A stretch of 35,066 nt of DNA from Commensalibacter sp963921845 (GCF_963921845.1 NZ_CAWUGZ010000002.1:1-35066), one strand, 5' to 3'. Shown: positions 9,635-19,881, numbered from the stretch's first letter. Program-made: numbers and translations. Notes: a model not told the origin generated them from the sequence alone.

Positions 9635-10804
9635 TTGTTTCAAACATCGAATTGTAAACAGCGCTTAGCACTGTATGTCCATTGGCCTTTTTGCCTTTCA
9701 AAATGTCCTTACTGCGATTTCAATAGTTATGTTAACCTATCCATATCCCAGGAATTATACGCAAAAGCCTTATGCCTCGAGCTTGAAAATGCCCTTAAAA
9801 ATGTAAAAGGAAGAACGCTTACATCTATTTTTTTTGGTGGAGGCACGCCTTCACTAATGAACGTCACAACCGTCGAAAAAATAATTTCACTTGCTGATCA
9901 ATATGTATCTTTTTCCGACCATCTTGAAGTTACGTTGGAAGCTAATCCTACCAGCGTCGAAATTCAAAAATTTAAAGATTTCAAACACGCAGGAATTACT
10001 CGTCTCTCTCTAGGAATACAGAGCTTAGATCCCTTAGCACTAAAAAAATTAGGAAGAACCCACTCAGTTTACGAGGCAATACAAGCATTAGCCCTTGCCA
10101 AAAATGTGTTTAACAAAACATCCTTCGATTTAATTTATGCGAGAGAGGGACAAAACCTTTGTGAATGGGAAAAGGAATTAAAGCGCGCACTTTCCCTTGC
10201 TGATGATCATTTATCTCTTTATCAATTAACCATAGAACCTCAAACTTTATTTACCAAAAAATTACAACAAGGTCAACTTCGCTTACCAAGCGAAAAGTCA
10301 AGTCGCGACATGATGCTTTTAACCGATCAAATAATGTCTCAACACAATTTAGAAGCTTATGAAATTTCTAATTACGCCAAAAAAAACTCAAAATGTAAAC
10401 ATAATTTAATGTATTGGCATTATGAAGATTATATTGGTATTGGTCCTGGTGCCCATGGTCGTATATACATAAACAACGAACTTCATGCTACAGAATGCTA
10501 TCGAAATCCTAAAGAATGGTTTAACAACGTCTTACGAAAAGGTCACGGATTAGTTTCAGACGAACCTTTATCTTCGCAAGAAAAAGCTTACGAAATGTTA
10601 CTTATGGGATTAAGATTAAAAGAAGGTATTCAAAGAGAATGGTTTCAAAAACGCTGCACGATGGACATTTTAGACTGTGTTAATATCCATAACTTGAATA
10701 GTTTGGTTAAGGAACATTATCTTTATTGGGATTGCAAAACACTTAAAACAACACAAAAAGGTAAATTGTGCTTAAACACAATTTTAACTTCATTATTATC
10801 ATAG
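9635..10804 (+). CDS. hemW: Radical SAM heme chaperone HemW
   Basis: A 389-residue radical SAM protein related to HemN but lacking the N-terminal extension with the additional HemN-specific residues. The [4Fe-4S] cysteines are C20, C24 and C27 in 'CLSKCPYC'. They are followed by 'FFGGGTPSLM', 'EANPT', 'TRLSLGIQSLD' and 'GIGPGAHGRI', all HemW features. HemW delivers heme to membrane respiratory enzymes; older annotations call it oxygen-independent coproporphyrinogen oxidase. The start is a TTG two bases after the kup stop; no ATG fits, because the conserved 'LALYVHWPF' begins at residue 11. Expression is probably coupled to kup. Moderately sure of the exact start, very sure of the family. Confidence 0.92.
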   Translation: MFQTSNCKQRLALYVHWPFCLSKCPYCDFNSYVNLSISQELYAKALCLELENALKNVKGRTLTSIFFGGGTPSLMNVTTVEKIISLADQYVSFSDHLEVTLEANPTSVEIQKFKDFKHAGITRLSLGIQSLDPLALKKLGRTHSVYEAIQALALAKNVFNKTSFDLIYAREGQNLCEWEKELKRALSLADDHLSLYQLTIEPQTLFTKKLQQGQLRLPSEKSSRDMMLLTDQIMSQHNLEAYEISNYAKKNSKCKHNLMYWHYEDYIGIGPGAHGRIYINNELHATECYRNPKEWFNNVLRKGHGLVSDEPLSSQEKAYEMLLMGLRLKEGIQREWFQKRCTMDILDCVNIHNLNSLVKEHYLYWDCKTLKTTQKGKLCLNTILTSLLS

Positions 10805-10823
10805 ATTAAAATGGAAAGTTTTT

Positions 10824-11246
10824 ATGCTTAATATAATGAAAGTCGCAGTAGGTGTGAGCACAATAGAACAGTTAAAAAAAATAAATAAAGCTTATGCCCT
10901 AGAAAACAATGGTTACCCTTATACGCTCACACGTTCTCCCCCTAAGCAAATTAAAAATATTTTAAATGGAGGGTCGTTATATCGCGTAATTAAAGGGGTC
11001 CTATGCTGCCGACAGCTCATCAATGATTTTATACCCAGTACACGTCAAGATGGTCGCGCTTGTATTAAAATAATATTAGAACCCGAAATTATTCTTACCT
11101 ACTCCGTAACGTGCAAACCTTTTCAAGGATGGCGTTATCTCAAAACAGATCAAGCTCCTCAAGATCTCGAAACTTTACATAATATTTCTCTACCCACTAT
11201 GCCAGAGAGTTTAAAAAGAACACTAATAGAGCTTAGGCTCATTTAG
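10824..11246 (+). CDS. DUF1489 family protein
   Basis: A 140-residue cytoplasmic protein of unknown function, recognised by alphaproteobacterial DUF1489 text: 'MKVAVGV' near the N-terminus, 'LNGGSLYRVIKGVLCCRQ' in the middle and 'FQGWRYLKTDQAPQDL' near the end. The first ATG is preceded by GGAAAG at seven bases; a second ATG four codons in is the alternative start. It follows hemW by 19 bases and is probably the last gene of the kup-hemW unit. No catalytic motif is visible to me. Confidence 0.8.
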   Translation: MLNIMKVAVGVSTIEQLKKINKAYALENNGYPYTLTRSPPKQIKNILNGGSLYRVIKGVLCCRQLINDFIPSTRQDGRACIKIILEPEIILTYSVTCKPFQGWRYLKTDQAPQDLETLHNISLPTMPESLKRTLIELRLI

Positions 11247-11825
11247 CTTATTAATCAGCAATTGTAAAAATCTGAAACTACTTTTAGGTACAAGTAACAT
11301 AAAGCTCTTAATTTTTTAGCATTATGTTATATGAGATTTATTACTTAAATCAGTCCCTCTATACCAATAAAGCTTTGCTTTACATCACAATAAAATATTT
11401 TCAATATGTAATTGCCCACGCTAAACTATCCAATATCTATGAGCGCTTAAATTACAAAAGATGCAAGTTTTACATTTGAACAAACGATACCAAATTTTTT
11501 ACCATCGTATAAATATTCTTTTACTAATTTATTTTATAAAGGTCTTTTGTTTATACCAACCATTTAGATTAAGGTTAACACCACACAATAATTAGCCCAT
11601 TCAAACACAATGAGACATGGGCAAACACAAAGTCATTGCAATTTTTCTTACAATTCGACACAAAACGCTTTCAATTAGATGCAATTTAAACATTTTAGAA
11701 ATAAACTATACAGTTAGACATATTAAAATAACGAAAAACCCTCAAATTTTAATCGTGCAGCATATTGTTACTTTACCAAAACTAGTAATTTGAATGCTTG
11801 TTTAGCCTTAAAGAAAAAACCTTAC
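11247..11825. other. Non-coding stretch, about 580 bases
   Basis: Very AT-rich intergenic sequence between the DUF1489 and DUF3142 genes. I see no RNA gene, no convincing open frame on either strand and no repeat. TATAAA at 11508-11513 lacks a -35 box at proper spacing (TTGAAC at 11476 is 26 bases away), so I do not call a promoter. The promoter for the downstream pair should lie here. Confidence 0.5.
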
Positions 11826-13010
11826 ATGTTTATTCGAACTGCAATAAAAACCCTTTTTTTTAAACTCATTCAAATTTGGACCTTTTTACTTATCTTCTGC
11901 TTAACTTTTTCGTCACACTACAATAAAACTGTGCATCAGCAAGCGTATATTTGGCAAAAAAAATGGCTTAAAACATTAGATATCTCAATAAAACAATCTT
12001 CTCCTTATATTGAAGCATGGCATTTTTTAGCTGGAGAATATGAACCCGAAGGTATCATTCGTTATCCAAACATTAATTTTAAATTATTAAAAAAAACGAG
12101 TCTCCCTCTAATAGCCGTTTATCGTTTCGATCGTTTACATCCTCTTCCTTCCTCAAAAGAATTGTTAAACTTGATACAAAATTCGCCTGCATTTAAGGAA
12201 TTTCATATTCATTCCATCGAGCTTGATCTTGATTGGCCTAGTCTAAAATTGATGGCTTATGTTACTCTTATTCGTGAGCTTCGACGTCAACTCCCTAACG
12301 ATATTCGTTTTTATTTCACTGCTTTGCCAGATTGGCTAAACTCAGCCTCATTCCCTCAGCTTACTGAGCAAGCCGAAGCTCCTATTTTACAGCTGCACGC
12401 AATAGAGAATCCTAAAGAAGGGATATTTAACGAGAAAAAAGCACAAGTTTACATCAATCAAATGAATAGATTGAGTAAAAAACCCTTTTATATTGCTTTA
12501 CCCACTTATGGTCTAAAAGTGAATTGGCTCCCATCAGGGAACTTAGCGTTCATTGCAGGAGAAAATAAAACAGCTCTAAACTATGCAGGACATGAATTTT
12601 ACAGTGACCCTATATTATTAAGTCGTTTCGTCGCTAAACTTGAATTAAATACGCCTAGAAAATTAAAAGGTTTAATCTGGTTCCGTTTGCCCGTCAGTAA
12701 TGATCAACGTAATTGGAGTTTAAAAACATGGAAAGCTTTATTAACTAAAGAAAGATTATACTCAAGCTACATTATATTATTTAATAAAGACAAAAATTTA
12801 GCGCATATATTCACCATCGAAATTTTAAACACAGGGAACACGCCTTTATCTCTTCCTAAAAAAATTAACCTTACCTGTTCAATTGGAGATGGGTTTTTTC
12901 CATATACCATAACCAACGATAATAATGACAATGCTATGCTTATACTTACCAATTTCCCTTACCTGTTAAATACCGATACCCGACTACAGGTAGGATGGAT
13001 GCGATGTTAA
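11826..13010 (+). CDS. DUF3142 domain-containing protein
   Basis: A membrane-anchored or exported protein of unknown function, 394 residues from the ATG at 11826. An in-frame TTG at 11790 would add 12 residues. The N-terminus has a basic start and one hydrophobic helix ('LIQIWTFLLIFCLTFSS'), so the body is probably periplasmic. DUF3142 features follow: 'YIWQKKWLKTLD', 'IELDLDWPSLKLMAYVTLIREL', 'FTALPDWLNSASFPQL', 'ILQLHAIENPKEGIF' and 'FYIALPTYGLKVNW'. The pattern (acidic strand ends, D-x-D-W, then a conserved 'ALPTYG') resembles a TIM-barrel glycosidase-like fold; that is inference only. It sits 127 bases upstream of a large lipoprotein-like gene on the same strand, a likely functional partner. 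Confidence 0.75.
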   Translation: MFIRTAIKTLFFKLIQIWTFLLIFCLTFSSHYNKTVHQQAYIWQKKWLKTLDISIKQSSPYIEAWHFLAGEYEPEGIIRYPNINFKLLKKTSLPLIAVYRFDRLHPLPSSKELLNLIQNSPAFKEFHIHSIELDLDWPSLKLMAYVTLIRELRRQLPNDIRFYFTALPDWLNSASFPQLTEQAEAPILQLHAIENPKEGIFNEKKAQVYINQMNRLSKKPFYIALPTYGLKVNWLPSGNLAFIAGENKTALNYAGHEFYSDPILLSRFVAKLELNTPRKLKGLIWFRLPVSNDQRNWSLKTWKALLTKERLYSSYIILFNKDKNLAHIFTIEILNTGNTPLSLPKKINLTCSIGDGFFPYTITNDNNDNAMLILTNFPYLLNTDTRLQVGWMRC

Positions 13011-13137
13011 AAAATATTTTATACTCACACTTATCCTATGGTTAATAAACGTTTATTTTATAAATGAACAAATATTTACTCATTAAAATATATGCTTTAG
13101 ATTAATTATTGTTCGAACATTTATAGAAGTTTTTTTA

Positions 13138-15237
13138 ATGAAACGATTTATAAGCATTGCTGTCTATAGTACGATTATACTGGGATTATCGACCGTTATT
13201 GCTATTTCATGTAGCCCGAATTTTCCCTGGCAACTGTTTAATAATCGCAAGAACACTTTATTAAATTTACCTCCTCTATACAGCTTTAATCAGCAAATAC
13301 AACAAATTATAACCATCAGCGAAACCGAGAAACAACATTTTTTATCGTCTAACAATATTCTAGATCCTTCTAAAAAAAACGTTAAAACATGCCCACAATC
13401 CGATGATACCTACAAACAAGCAGCAGTACTCTATCAAAATAAACAATGGCCAGAAGCTTATACCCAATTCGCTCAACTTGCCTATAACAGTACACCTGTA
13501 CAAAAAATCTGTTCGACGTATACGTTAGGACACATTGAGAAAAAACTTAATCGGCTTGAAGATTCAGTACAATCTTTTATCTTAACCAGTTACCTAGTTT
13601 CCCAAGGTGCACCAGATCCTTTGCATCTTGGAATATCTGCTTTAGGAGATGCTGCAGGCATTATTCTTGATCAAATAGGTACACGATCACTTGATAAGGA
13701 AGGAACCATACATTGGCAGATAGGGCCCATTAAACCCGACAGCCTTATACAATTGGAGCGATCTATCAATTTTTATGCCAAACAAGCTTTACTTGGGGAT
13801 CAGACCGGAAATAGTTCTTTATATAATGTTTTAAATGGACTCACAGATCCTAATAATACCAACGCAAAAATTTTACTTAAACAATCCTTGACTTCCCCTT
13901 TAATTCGCAAGCTTGTTGTTGCCTATATACTTAATAAAGACTATGAACCCTTTACCCTTTTTTCAGCAAGAAAGAAAAATATTTTATCTATTTTTAAAGA
14001 AGCTTTATCGGAACAAATAAATTTTGAAGACGATTTAAGTAACTTAGCCGCTTTTGCTTATCAAAATAACGATATTGACACAGCTGAACACCTAGCCAGG
14101 CAAGACTGGCAAAAACAAAAAAAAGGACTGGATGCTTGGGTTTTAGCAAAAATTTCAGTAATGAAAGGAAATCGCTCCAAGGCACAAGAATATTACCACC
14201 AAGCTATTTCTACAATGCACGACACTACTATACAACAAGACGAGCGGGATCGTATTCAAGGGGAACATGCCACCTTAACCCTTGCGCAAGGTGATTATCT
14301 TCAAGCACTTGAACAGCTATGGCCTATTCGAGATATTTACTGGGGGGATATTGTTTATCTAGCAGAAAACGTTTTAACCCTCGACGAACTAAAGTCTTTT
14401 ACAGATAAACATACATTTCCCTCAAATATAACTTATGAAGAAAAACTAGCATATACCGATGATTACACCTTAGAAAATCGCTCTCTTGCGCTTAGGAATC
14501 TACTTGCAAGGAGATTAATAAGAGAAAAACGTTTTAAAGAAGCTGAAAACTATTTCACGAATAGTAAAAACAAAAATAAAGTAAACACATATGCCTCTTT
14601 ATATCATGAAATGTATCATGATTTTTGGTCAACCAATCGTGCTATAGCCGCTTGGAAGGCTGCTAAACTTATGTTTAAGGATGGCATGGAACTAACTGGA
14701 ACAGATGGTTACCCCGATCAAAGCCCTGGAATATTTGCTTACGGTATTAGTCAACCAAACGGTCCTAAATATACCCTCGAGAATTACAAATTCAGTACTC
14801 CTGATGAACAAAAACGAACGGGAGTTTCTTGGCCTATCCCTAATAAAAGATTTCATTACCGTTATATCGCAGTGGATTATGCCCTTTATGCTGCTAGCCT
14901 AATTCCTGAACGCTCGCGAGCCTATGCTTCTATATTATGTCAAGCAAATGGCTGGATGCAGCAAAGTTCAATGTTTGAATCTTTTCCTTTTACAGAAAAT
15001 AAATTAGTTGTGCCTAATTCGTCTCGGCATGTCAGTGATGCAAAATTTGCTCTCGCCACATCACAAATTTTATATAATTTATACCTTAAAAATGGTGCAT
15101 ACATTCAATTTGCAAAAAATTTTGGTCACCAGTGTCCTGAACCAAATTTTGCTTCCATAACTAAATTAAAACTAACTTTTTTTTGGGATAATATAAAATC
15201 TTCTCTTAATGAGCTAAAGCGTTACAGTGGAATGTAA
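13138..15237 (+). CDS. Predicted lipoprotein with TPR-like helical repeats, function unknown
   Basis: A 699-residue exported protein. The N-terminus is a signal peptide ('MKRFISIAVYSTIILGLSTV') ending in 'AISC' at C25, a slightly atypical lipobox, so lipid anchoring is likely but not certain. The segment 'YKQAAVLYQNKQWPEAYTQFAQLAYN' (about residues 93-118) is a tetratricopeptide-like repeat. Others appear at 'AEHLARQDWQKQKKGLDAWVLAKISVMKGNRSKA'-like helices in the middle, which I describe only by position (about 318-352). The C-terminal third is rich in aromatic residues ('HYRYIAVDYALYAASLIPERSRAYAS' region, about 578-603). AGAAG nine bases before the ATG is the likely ribosome site. TPR lipoproteins usually hold envelope complexes together. 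Its pairing with the DUF3142 gene suggests joint work at the envelope. Confidence 0.65.
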   Translation: MKRFISIAVYSTIILGLSTVIAISCSPNFPWQLFNNRKNTLLNLPPLYSFNQQIQQIITISETEKQHFLSSNNILDPSKKNVKTCPQSDDTYKQAAVLYQNKQWPEAYTQFAQLAYNSTPVQKICSTYTLGHIEKKLNRLEDSVQSFILTSYLVSQGAPDPLHLGISALGDAAGIILDQIGTRSLDKEGTIHWQIGPIKPDSLIQLERSINFYAKQALLGDQTGNSSLYNVLNGLTDPNNTNAKILLKQSLTSPLIRKLVVAYILNKDYEPFTLFSARKKNILSIFKEALSEQINFEDDLSNLAAFAYQNNDIDTAEHLARQDWQKQKKGLDAWVLAKISVMKGNRSKAQEYYHQAISTMHDTTIQQDERDRIQGEHATLTLAQGDYLQALEQLWPIRDIYWGDIVYLAENVLTLDELKSFTDKHTFPSNITYEEKLAYTDDYTLENRSLALRNLLARRLIREKRFKEAENYFTNSKNKNKVNTYASLYHEMYHDFWSTNRAIAAWKAAKLMFKDGMELTGTDGYPDQSPGIFAYGISQPNGPKYTLENYKFSTPDEQKRTGVSWPIPNKRFHYRYIAVDYALYAASLIPERSRAYASILCQANGWMQQSSMFESFPFTENKLVVPNSSRHVSDAKFALATSQILYNLYLKNGAYIQFAKNFGHQCPEPNFASITKLKLTFFWDNIKSSLNELKRYSGM

Positions 15238-15364
15238 AAAATAGTACTATCCATAATTATTGTTAATTAAAAAAAGTAACTCTATCAGCATTTTATTTAA
15301 TATCAAAAATGATAACACTCCGATACGTCAAGCTCTCTCTATTAAAAATTAAAAAGGTATAAAA

Positions 15365-16622
15365 GTGAAAATCGGTTTTTTAGACTGCTTTGCCGGCATG
15401 AGTAGCAGTCGATTTGTTGCTGCTTTAATCAGTGCAGGGGTCCCAGAACAGCTTTTTCACGACACAGTGGATGCATTGGATGTTGGAGCACGATTAAACC
15501 TCACTCGGGTTTCCCGGAACAGTATTTCAACAATTAAGGCCGTTATTAGTCTTAACGAGGAAAATTTCAAAAGTGAAAAAGACTTCAAACAACACGATTA
15601 CCCTTTTACTGTTCAAATGCAGCAAAATCATAAACCCGCACAACGCTTAGGAACGATCGAGGCGTTAATTAACGACACTTTTCTTGCTCCTAATATTAAA
15701 GCAATGATTATTCAAACCTTTACGTTTCTTGCCCAAGCAGAAGCAAAAGTACGAGGCTTACCATTAGAAGAAATCTCATTTCATAAAATTAGAGCATTAA
15801 ATACTATTATTAACGTTGCTCTTTGTTGCACAGGCTGCTGTTGGCTCGAAATTGACCAATGGTATGCTTCCGCTTTAAATGTTGGTTCTGGTCTAACAAG
15901 ATATAATTGTAATTTATTACCTATCCCTACACCCACTACTTTAGAATTACTTGGACTTAGAACACCTATTTTTGCACGAGGTCCACAAAGAGAGTTATTG
16001 ACCCCAACTTGTGCCGCATTATTAAAGACACTAACGGTTAACTATGATCCTTGTCCGCCTTTATGCATTTCCAGAATTGGTTATGGAGGGGGAAGAATGG
16101 AATATGACACTCTACCCAATTTTTTACGTTTATGTGTAGGCTATGTTTCTGACAAAACTGCTCAATCTGCAACCGATTCTCTAATTATATTTGAAAGCGA
16201 AATTGAGAATCCTACGGATGAAATTTTACATTATTTAAAATAAGAAACTCCGTAAATTAAAAGCACGAACTGTTTATACACTACCAGTTACATCATTTTT
16301 AAACCCACGAGTTATAAAACTCATTGTTTCAAGTACGATTGAACAATCCAAAGAAATTAAACAATTTTTAATTCAAAATTTACCTTCCCATCAATTACAT
16401 TGGCGAAAAGAATTTTTGGAAAACTTAATCACTCAACATGAGTGCGTTAATACCCCTTGGGGTTTTACAAAATTAGAGATTAAAAAACTAAGTAATAATG
16501 ATATCATCTCTATTACTCCAGATGATAACAAAAGTAAAAAAATATCCAAACAATTTAATTTACCTTATGAACAAATTTGTGAGACGATAAAGTCAATCTA
16601 TCTTATGAGAAATAAAGAATAA
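15365..16622 (+). pseudogene. larC: LarC-family (nickel-pincer cofactor) gene, diverged and frameshifted
   Basis: The first frame, from a GTG at 15365 to a TAA at 16241-16243, gives 292 residues of LarC N-terminal type: 'LDCFAGMSSSRFVAALISAGVP', quoted here only as 'LDCFAGMSSSRFVAALIS', then 'EEISFHKIRAL', 'NVGSGLTRYNCNLLPIP' and 'RELLTPTCAALL'. The C-terminal part continues in the +1 frame from about 16239 to 16622, without an own start and ending in text typical of LarC C-termini ('ISKQFNLPYEQICETI'). In the family LarC is the nickel insertase that completes the lactate racemase cofactor. Several family residues are altered: the usual G-I-S-G-D-M near the start reads G-M-S-S-S-R, and H-E-V-G-A-V-D reads H-K-I-R-A-L-N. 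No larA, larB or larE is nearby. Most likely a decaying or repurposed gene; programmed frameshifting is the alternative. Confidence 0.65.
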
Positions 16623-16747
16623 GTGAATAAAGATTTAAAAAAGAAATTAAACGCTGTATAACAAGGCCTATATCAGCATACTATCTTTTTATTTACAGTT
16701 CGTTCAAGGTCAGATCAAATGATTTGACAATTATGGAGAAAGGCTAT

Positions 16748-17242
16748 ATGGCCCACAACATTTTGTCTTCATTGTCGTTTACTCGACTCTTGCTTATGAT
16801 AGGTTCGCTCTCTATAAGCGTAACAGCATGCTCAAGTGATAAAAAAAAGAATCAACTTCTTTTTCCTGACCAACCCCTTGTTGGCGTTGATCGTTCTGCC
16901 ACAGGTGGCGATGATAATCTACAAGGTGGCGTAAATGCCTATTTATGGCGAGCTTCTGTCGATACGCTTTCTTTTATGCCTTTCCTTTCAGCCGATGCGG
17001 TGGGGGGAACAATCGTAACCGATTGGTATCAACCCGTTCCCTCAAACCCCGAGCGCTTTCAAATTGTATGTGCTATTTTAGATAGACGTCTACGTTCAGA
17101 TTCAATAAATGTTGTTGTACACAGACAAGTTCAAGACAATGGTAGATGGGTTGATGCACCTGTATCTTCACAAACCACTTCTGATATAATTAGCAAAATT
17201 CAAGTACGCGCTAGACAGCTCCGTGCGGACAAAAATAAATAA
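16748..17242 (+). CDS. DUF3576 lipoprotein
   Basis: A 164-residue lipoprotein of unknown function. The signal peptide ends in the lipobox VTAC with C28. The mature part has 'GVDRSATGGDDNLQGGVNAYLWRAS', cited here as 'GVNAYLWRASVDTLSFMPF' with 'GGTIVTDWYQ' and 'ERFQIVCAILDRRLRSD', the DUF3576 core found immediately upstream of leuS in alphaproteobacteria. I choose the ATG at 16748 because the segment just upstream reads GGAGAAAGG, a strong ribosome site. Earlier in-frame TTG (16724) and ATG (16733) codons fall before or within it. It likely forms a unit with leuS, lptE and holA and may act in envelope biogenesis (inference from position). Confidence 0.82.
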   Translation: MAHNILSSLSFTRLLLMIGSLSISVTACSSDKKKNQLLFPDQPLVGVDRSATGGDDNLQGGVNAYLWRASVDTLSFMPFLSADAVGGTIVTDWYQPVPSNPERFQIVCAILDRRLRSDSINVVVHRQVQDNGRWVDAPVSSQTTSDIISKIQVRARQLRADKNK

Positions 17243-17268
17243 TCTAACCAATGTTGATTTAAAAATTT

Positions 17269-19881
17269 ATGAATAATCTTTCTATGACCTATCGCTTTGA
17301 CTACATCGAACCCTATTGGCAACAAGAATGGGAAAAAAGACGTTTATTTGAACAAGCAGACCTACCCGATTCCAAAAAACCAAAATACTACGTGTTGGAA
17401 ATGTTTCCTTATCCATCTGGGCAATTGCATATGGGGCATGTGCGTAATTATACACTTGGCGACGTAATCGCACGTTACAAACGTGCCCAGGGATACGAAG
17501 TTTTACATCCTATGGGATGGGATGCTTTTGGACTTCCTGCTGAAAATGCAGCTAAAATTCGTGGCATTTCACCAGCAAAATGGACCATGGAAAATATCGC
17601 AACCATGCGTGCTTCTTTAAAACGTCTTGGATTCTCCTTAAACTGGGATAAAGAATTCGCAACGTGCCAACCGCAATATTATGGACAACAACAAAAATTA
17701 TTTCTTGATTTTATGAAAGTAGGGTTAGTCGAAAGACGTGAAAGTTCTGTGAATTGGGATCCTGTTGACCAAACTGTGTTAGCCAATGAGCAAGTTATTG
17801 ACGGAAAAGGGTGGCGTTCTGGAGCCCCTGTTGAAAAAAAACTTTTATCACAATGGTTTTTAAAAATTACTCAATACGCGGAACCTTTGCTACAAGGTCT
17901 CAAAACCCTTGAACACTGGCCAGAACGTGTAAAAATTATGCAAGAACGCTGGATAGGACGTTCGGAAGGAATAACTGTACACTTTCAATTAGAAAATTCT
18001 ACAACAAACCTTCCAGAGCATTTTAAAACAATTGATGTGTTTACGACCAGGCCGGATACTTTATTCGGTATGGCTTTTCTAGCACTTTCTCCTGATCATC
18101 CTTTATCCACTTACTTAGCGGCAAGTAATAATCAGATTGCTGAATTTATCACCGAAGCTCACCGTTTAGGCACTTCCGAAGAAGTAATCGAAAAAGCTGA
18201 AAAAAAGGGAATAAAAACTGGTCTTCGTGTTTTACACCCTTTTATAAAAAACAAATATTTTGATGTTTGGATCGCGAATTTCGTTCTTATGGAATATGGT
18301 ACAGGCGCTGTTTTTGGCTGTCCTTCTGGCGACCAAAGAGATCTCGATTTTGCTACTAAATATAATATTCCTTTTAATACCGTGATTATACCGAAAGGTG
18401 AAAACCCCGAAACTTATCCAGTTTCTAACTCTCCTTTTACCAATAAGGGCATTTTAATAAATTCTCATTTTCTTAATGGACTTGAAACGCATCAGGCAAA
18501 AGAACTAATTATCAAACGCCTGGAAGAAATAGGAGTAGGGAGAAAAACTGTTAACTGGCGCTTAAGAGATTGGGGAATTTCTCGACAGCGTTATTGGGGC
18601 TGCCCCATACCTGTGATCCATTGCCCAAATTGTGGAATTGTACCTGTACCAGAAAACCAACTTCCTGTCATTTTACCTGAAGATGTTGATTTTACATTAT
18701 CGGGTAATCCGTTGGATAACCATCCTACGTGGAAATATGTAACCTGCCCCCACTGCCAAGCCGACTCTGTAAGAGAAACAGACACATGCGATACGTTTGT
18801 AGATAGTTCATGGTACTTTGCTCGCTTTACCTCTCCGCACTATTCTGCTCCTACGAATAAATCAGCAGTCGATTTTTGGCTGCCTATTGATCAGTATATT
18901 GGAGGAATTGAGCATGCAATATTACATCTGTTGTATGCTCGTTTTTTCACACGCGCCATGCACGATGCTGGCCATGTAAGCGTAAATGAACCTTTTAAGG
19001 CCCTGTTTACTCAAGGAATGGTCATGCATGAAAGTTACAAAGATGCTTTAGGAGAATGGGTATCCCCCGAAGAAATAGAAAAAACCCCTTTGGGATTGGT
19101 CAAAAAAGGTACAAATGAAAATATTTCTGTTGGGCGTATTGAAAAAATGTCCAAATCGAAAAAAAACACCATTTCCCCTTCTGCTATTGTTAAACGATTT
19201 GGAGCAGATACCGCAAGATGGTTTATTTTATCTGACAATCCTCCAGAAAGAGACATGGAGTGGACAGAAGAAGGCGTCATCGCTACTTATAAATTTTTAC
19301 AACGTCTTTATCGTATTATTACCAAGATAGCTAAAGATACCATAGCAAACCCACCTTTGACTGCAACCATTTCTGAAGCAGCCGGTAATCTAAGACGTAC
19401 CGTTCATCTTACGATATCATCAGTTACCGAAGCCCTTGATGCGTTTGCTATGAACGTTGCTATTGCGCGTTTACATGAATTAATTAATGCTCTAGCCGAA
19501 GCAGAAAAATTTAAAAATGAGATCGGTATGGATTACGTACGTCGTGAAGCAGCACAAAATTTTGTCTTATTGTGTGGACCTATTATTCCTCATATTGCCG
19601 AAGATTTAAACACATTGCTTAGCCAAAACTCAAAATTAGTCGCTGAAAGCGCCTGGCCAACATTTGAAGAGAAATTTTTAATTGCTTCTAAAATAACGAT
19701 TGCTGTGCAGATTAATGGCAAGCTAAGAGGTACACTTCAAGTGAAACCCGACACAGAACAAGATACGATTGTTAAACGGGCACGTGAAGAAAAAACAGTT
19801 GCAAAATTTTTAGAAGGCCGACAGGTTATTAAAATTATTCACGTACCCAATAAAATCGTTAATTTCGTGGTGAGAGGATGA
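17269..19881 (+). CDS. leuS: Leucyl-tRNA synthetase
   Basis: Class I synthetase charging tRNA-Leu, 870 residues, the normal bacterial length. Motifs in order: the HIGH-type 'HMGH' at 54-57, the CP1 editing domain at about 225-415 with the threonine-rich 'FTTRPDTLFG', a zinc-ribbon pair ('CPNCG' and 'CPHCQ') in the insertion, 'DTFVDSSWYF', 'GGIEHAILHLLYARFF' and 'KMSKSKKN' starting near residue 626. The anticodon-binding and C-terminal domains are complete. M6 is a possible alternative start; no strong ribosome site separates the two. It is 26 bases after the DUF3576 gene and overlaps lptE by four bases (ATGA), indicating translational coupling. Confidence 0.98.
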   Translation: MNNLSMTYRFDYIEPYWQQEWEKRRLFEQADLPDSKKPKYYVLEMFPYPSGQLHMGHVRNYTLGDVIARYKRAQGYEVLHPMGWDAFGLPAENAAKIRGISPAKWTMENIATMRASLKRLGFSLNWDKEFATCQPQYYGQQQKLFLDFMKVGLVERRESSVNWDPVDQTVLANEQVIDGKGWRSGAPVEKKLLSQWFLKITQYAEPLLQGLKTLEHWPERVKIMQERWIGRSEGITVHFQLENSTTNLPEHFKTIDVFTTRPDTLFGMAFLALSPDHPLSTYLAASNNQIAEFITEAHRLGTSEEVIEKAEKKGIKTGLRVLHPFIKNKYFDVWIANFVLMEYGTGAVFGCPSGDQRDLDFATKYNIPFNTVIIPKGENPETYPVSNSPFTNKGILINSHFLNGLETHQAKELIIKRLEEIGVGRKTVNWRLRDWGISRQRYWGCPIPVIHCPNCGIVPVPENQLPVILPEDVDFTLSGNPLDNHPTWKYVTCPHCQADSVRETDTCDTFVDSSWYFARFTSPHYSAPTNKSAVDFWLPIDQYIGGIEHAILHLLYARFFTRAMHDAGHVSVNEPFKALFTQGMVMHESYKDALGEWVSPEEIEKTPLGLVKKGTNENISVGRIEKMSKSKKNTISPSAIVKRFGADTARWFILSDNPPERDMEWTEEGVIATYKFLQRLYRIITKIAKDTIANPPLTATISEAAGNLRRTVHLTISSVTEALDAFAMNVAIARLHELINALAEAEKFKNEIGMDYVRREAAQNFVLLCGPIIPHIAEDLNTLLSQNSKLVAESAWPTFEEKFLIASKITIAVQINGKLRGTLQVKPDTEQDTIVKRAREEKTVAKFLEGRQVIKIIHVPNKIVNFVVRG

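Noticed and set aside
11476..11513. A promoter with TTGAAC and TATAAA
   Set aside because: The boxes are 26 bases apart, too far for sigma-70.
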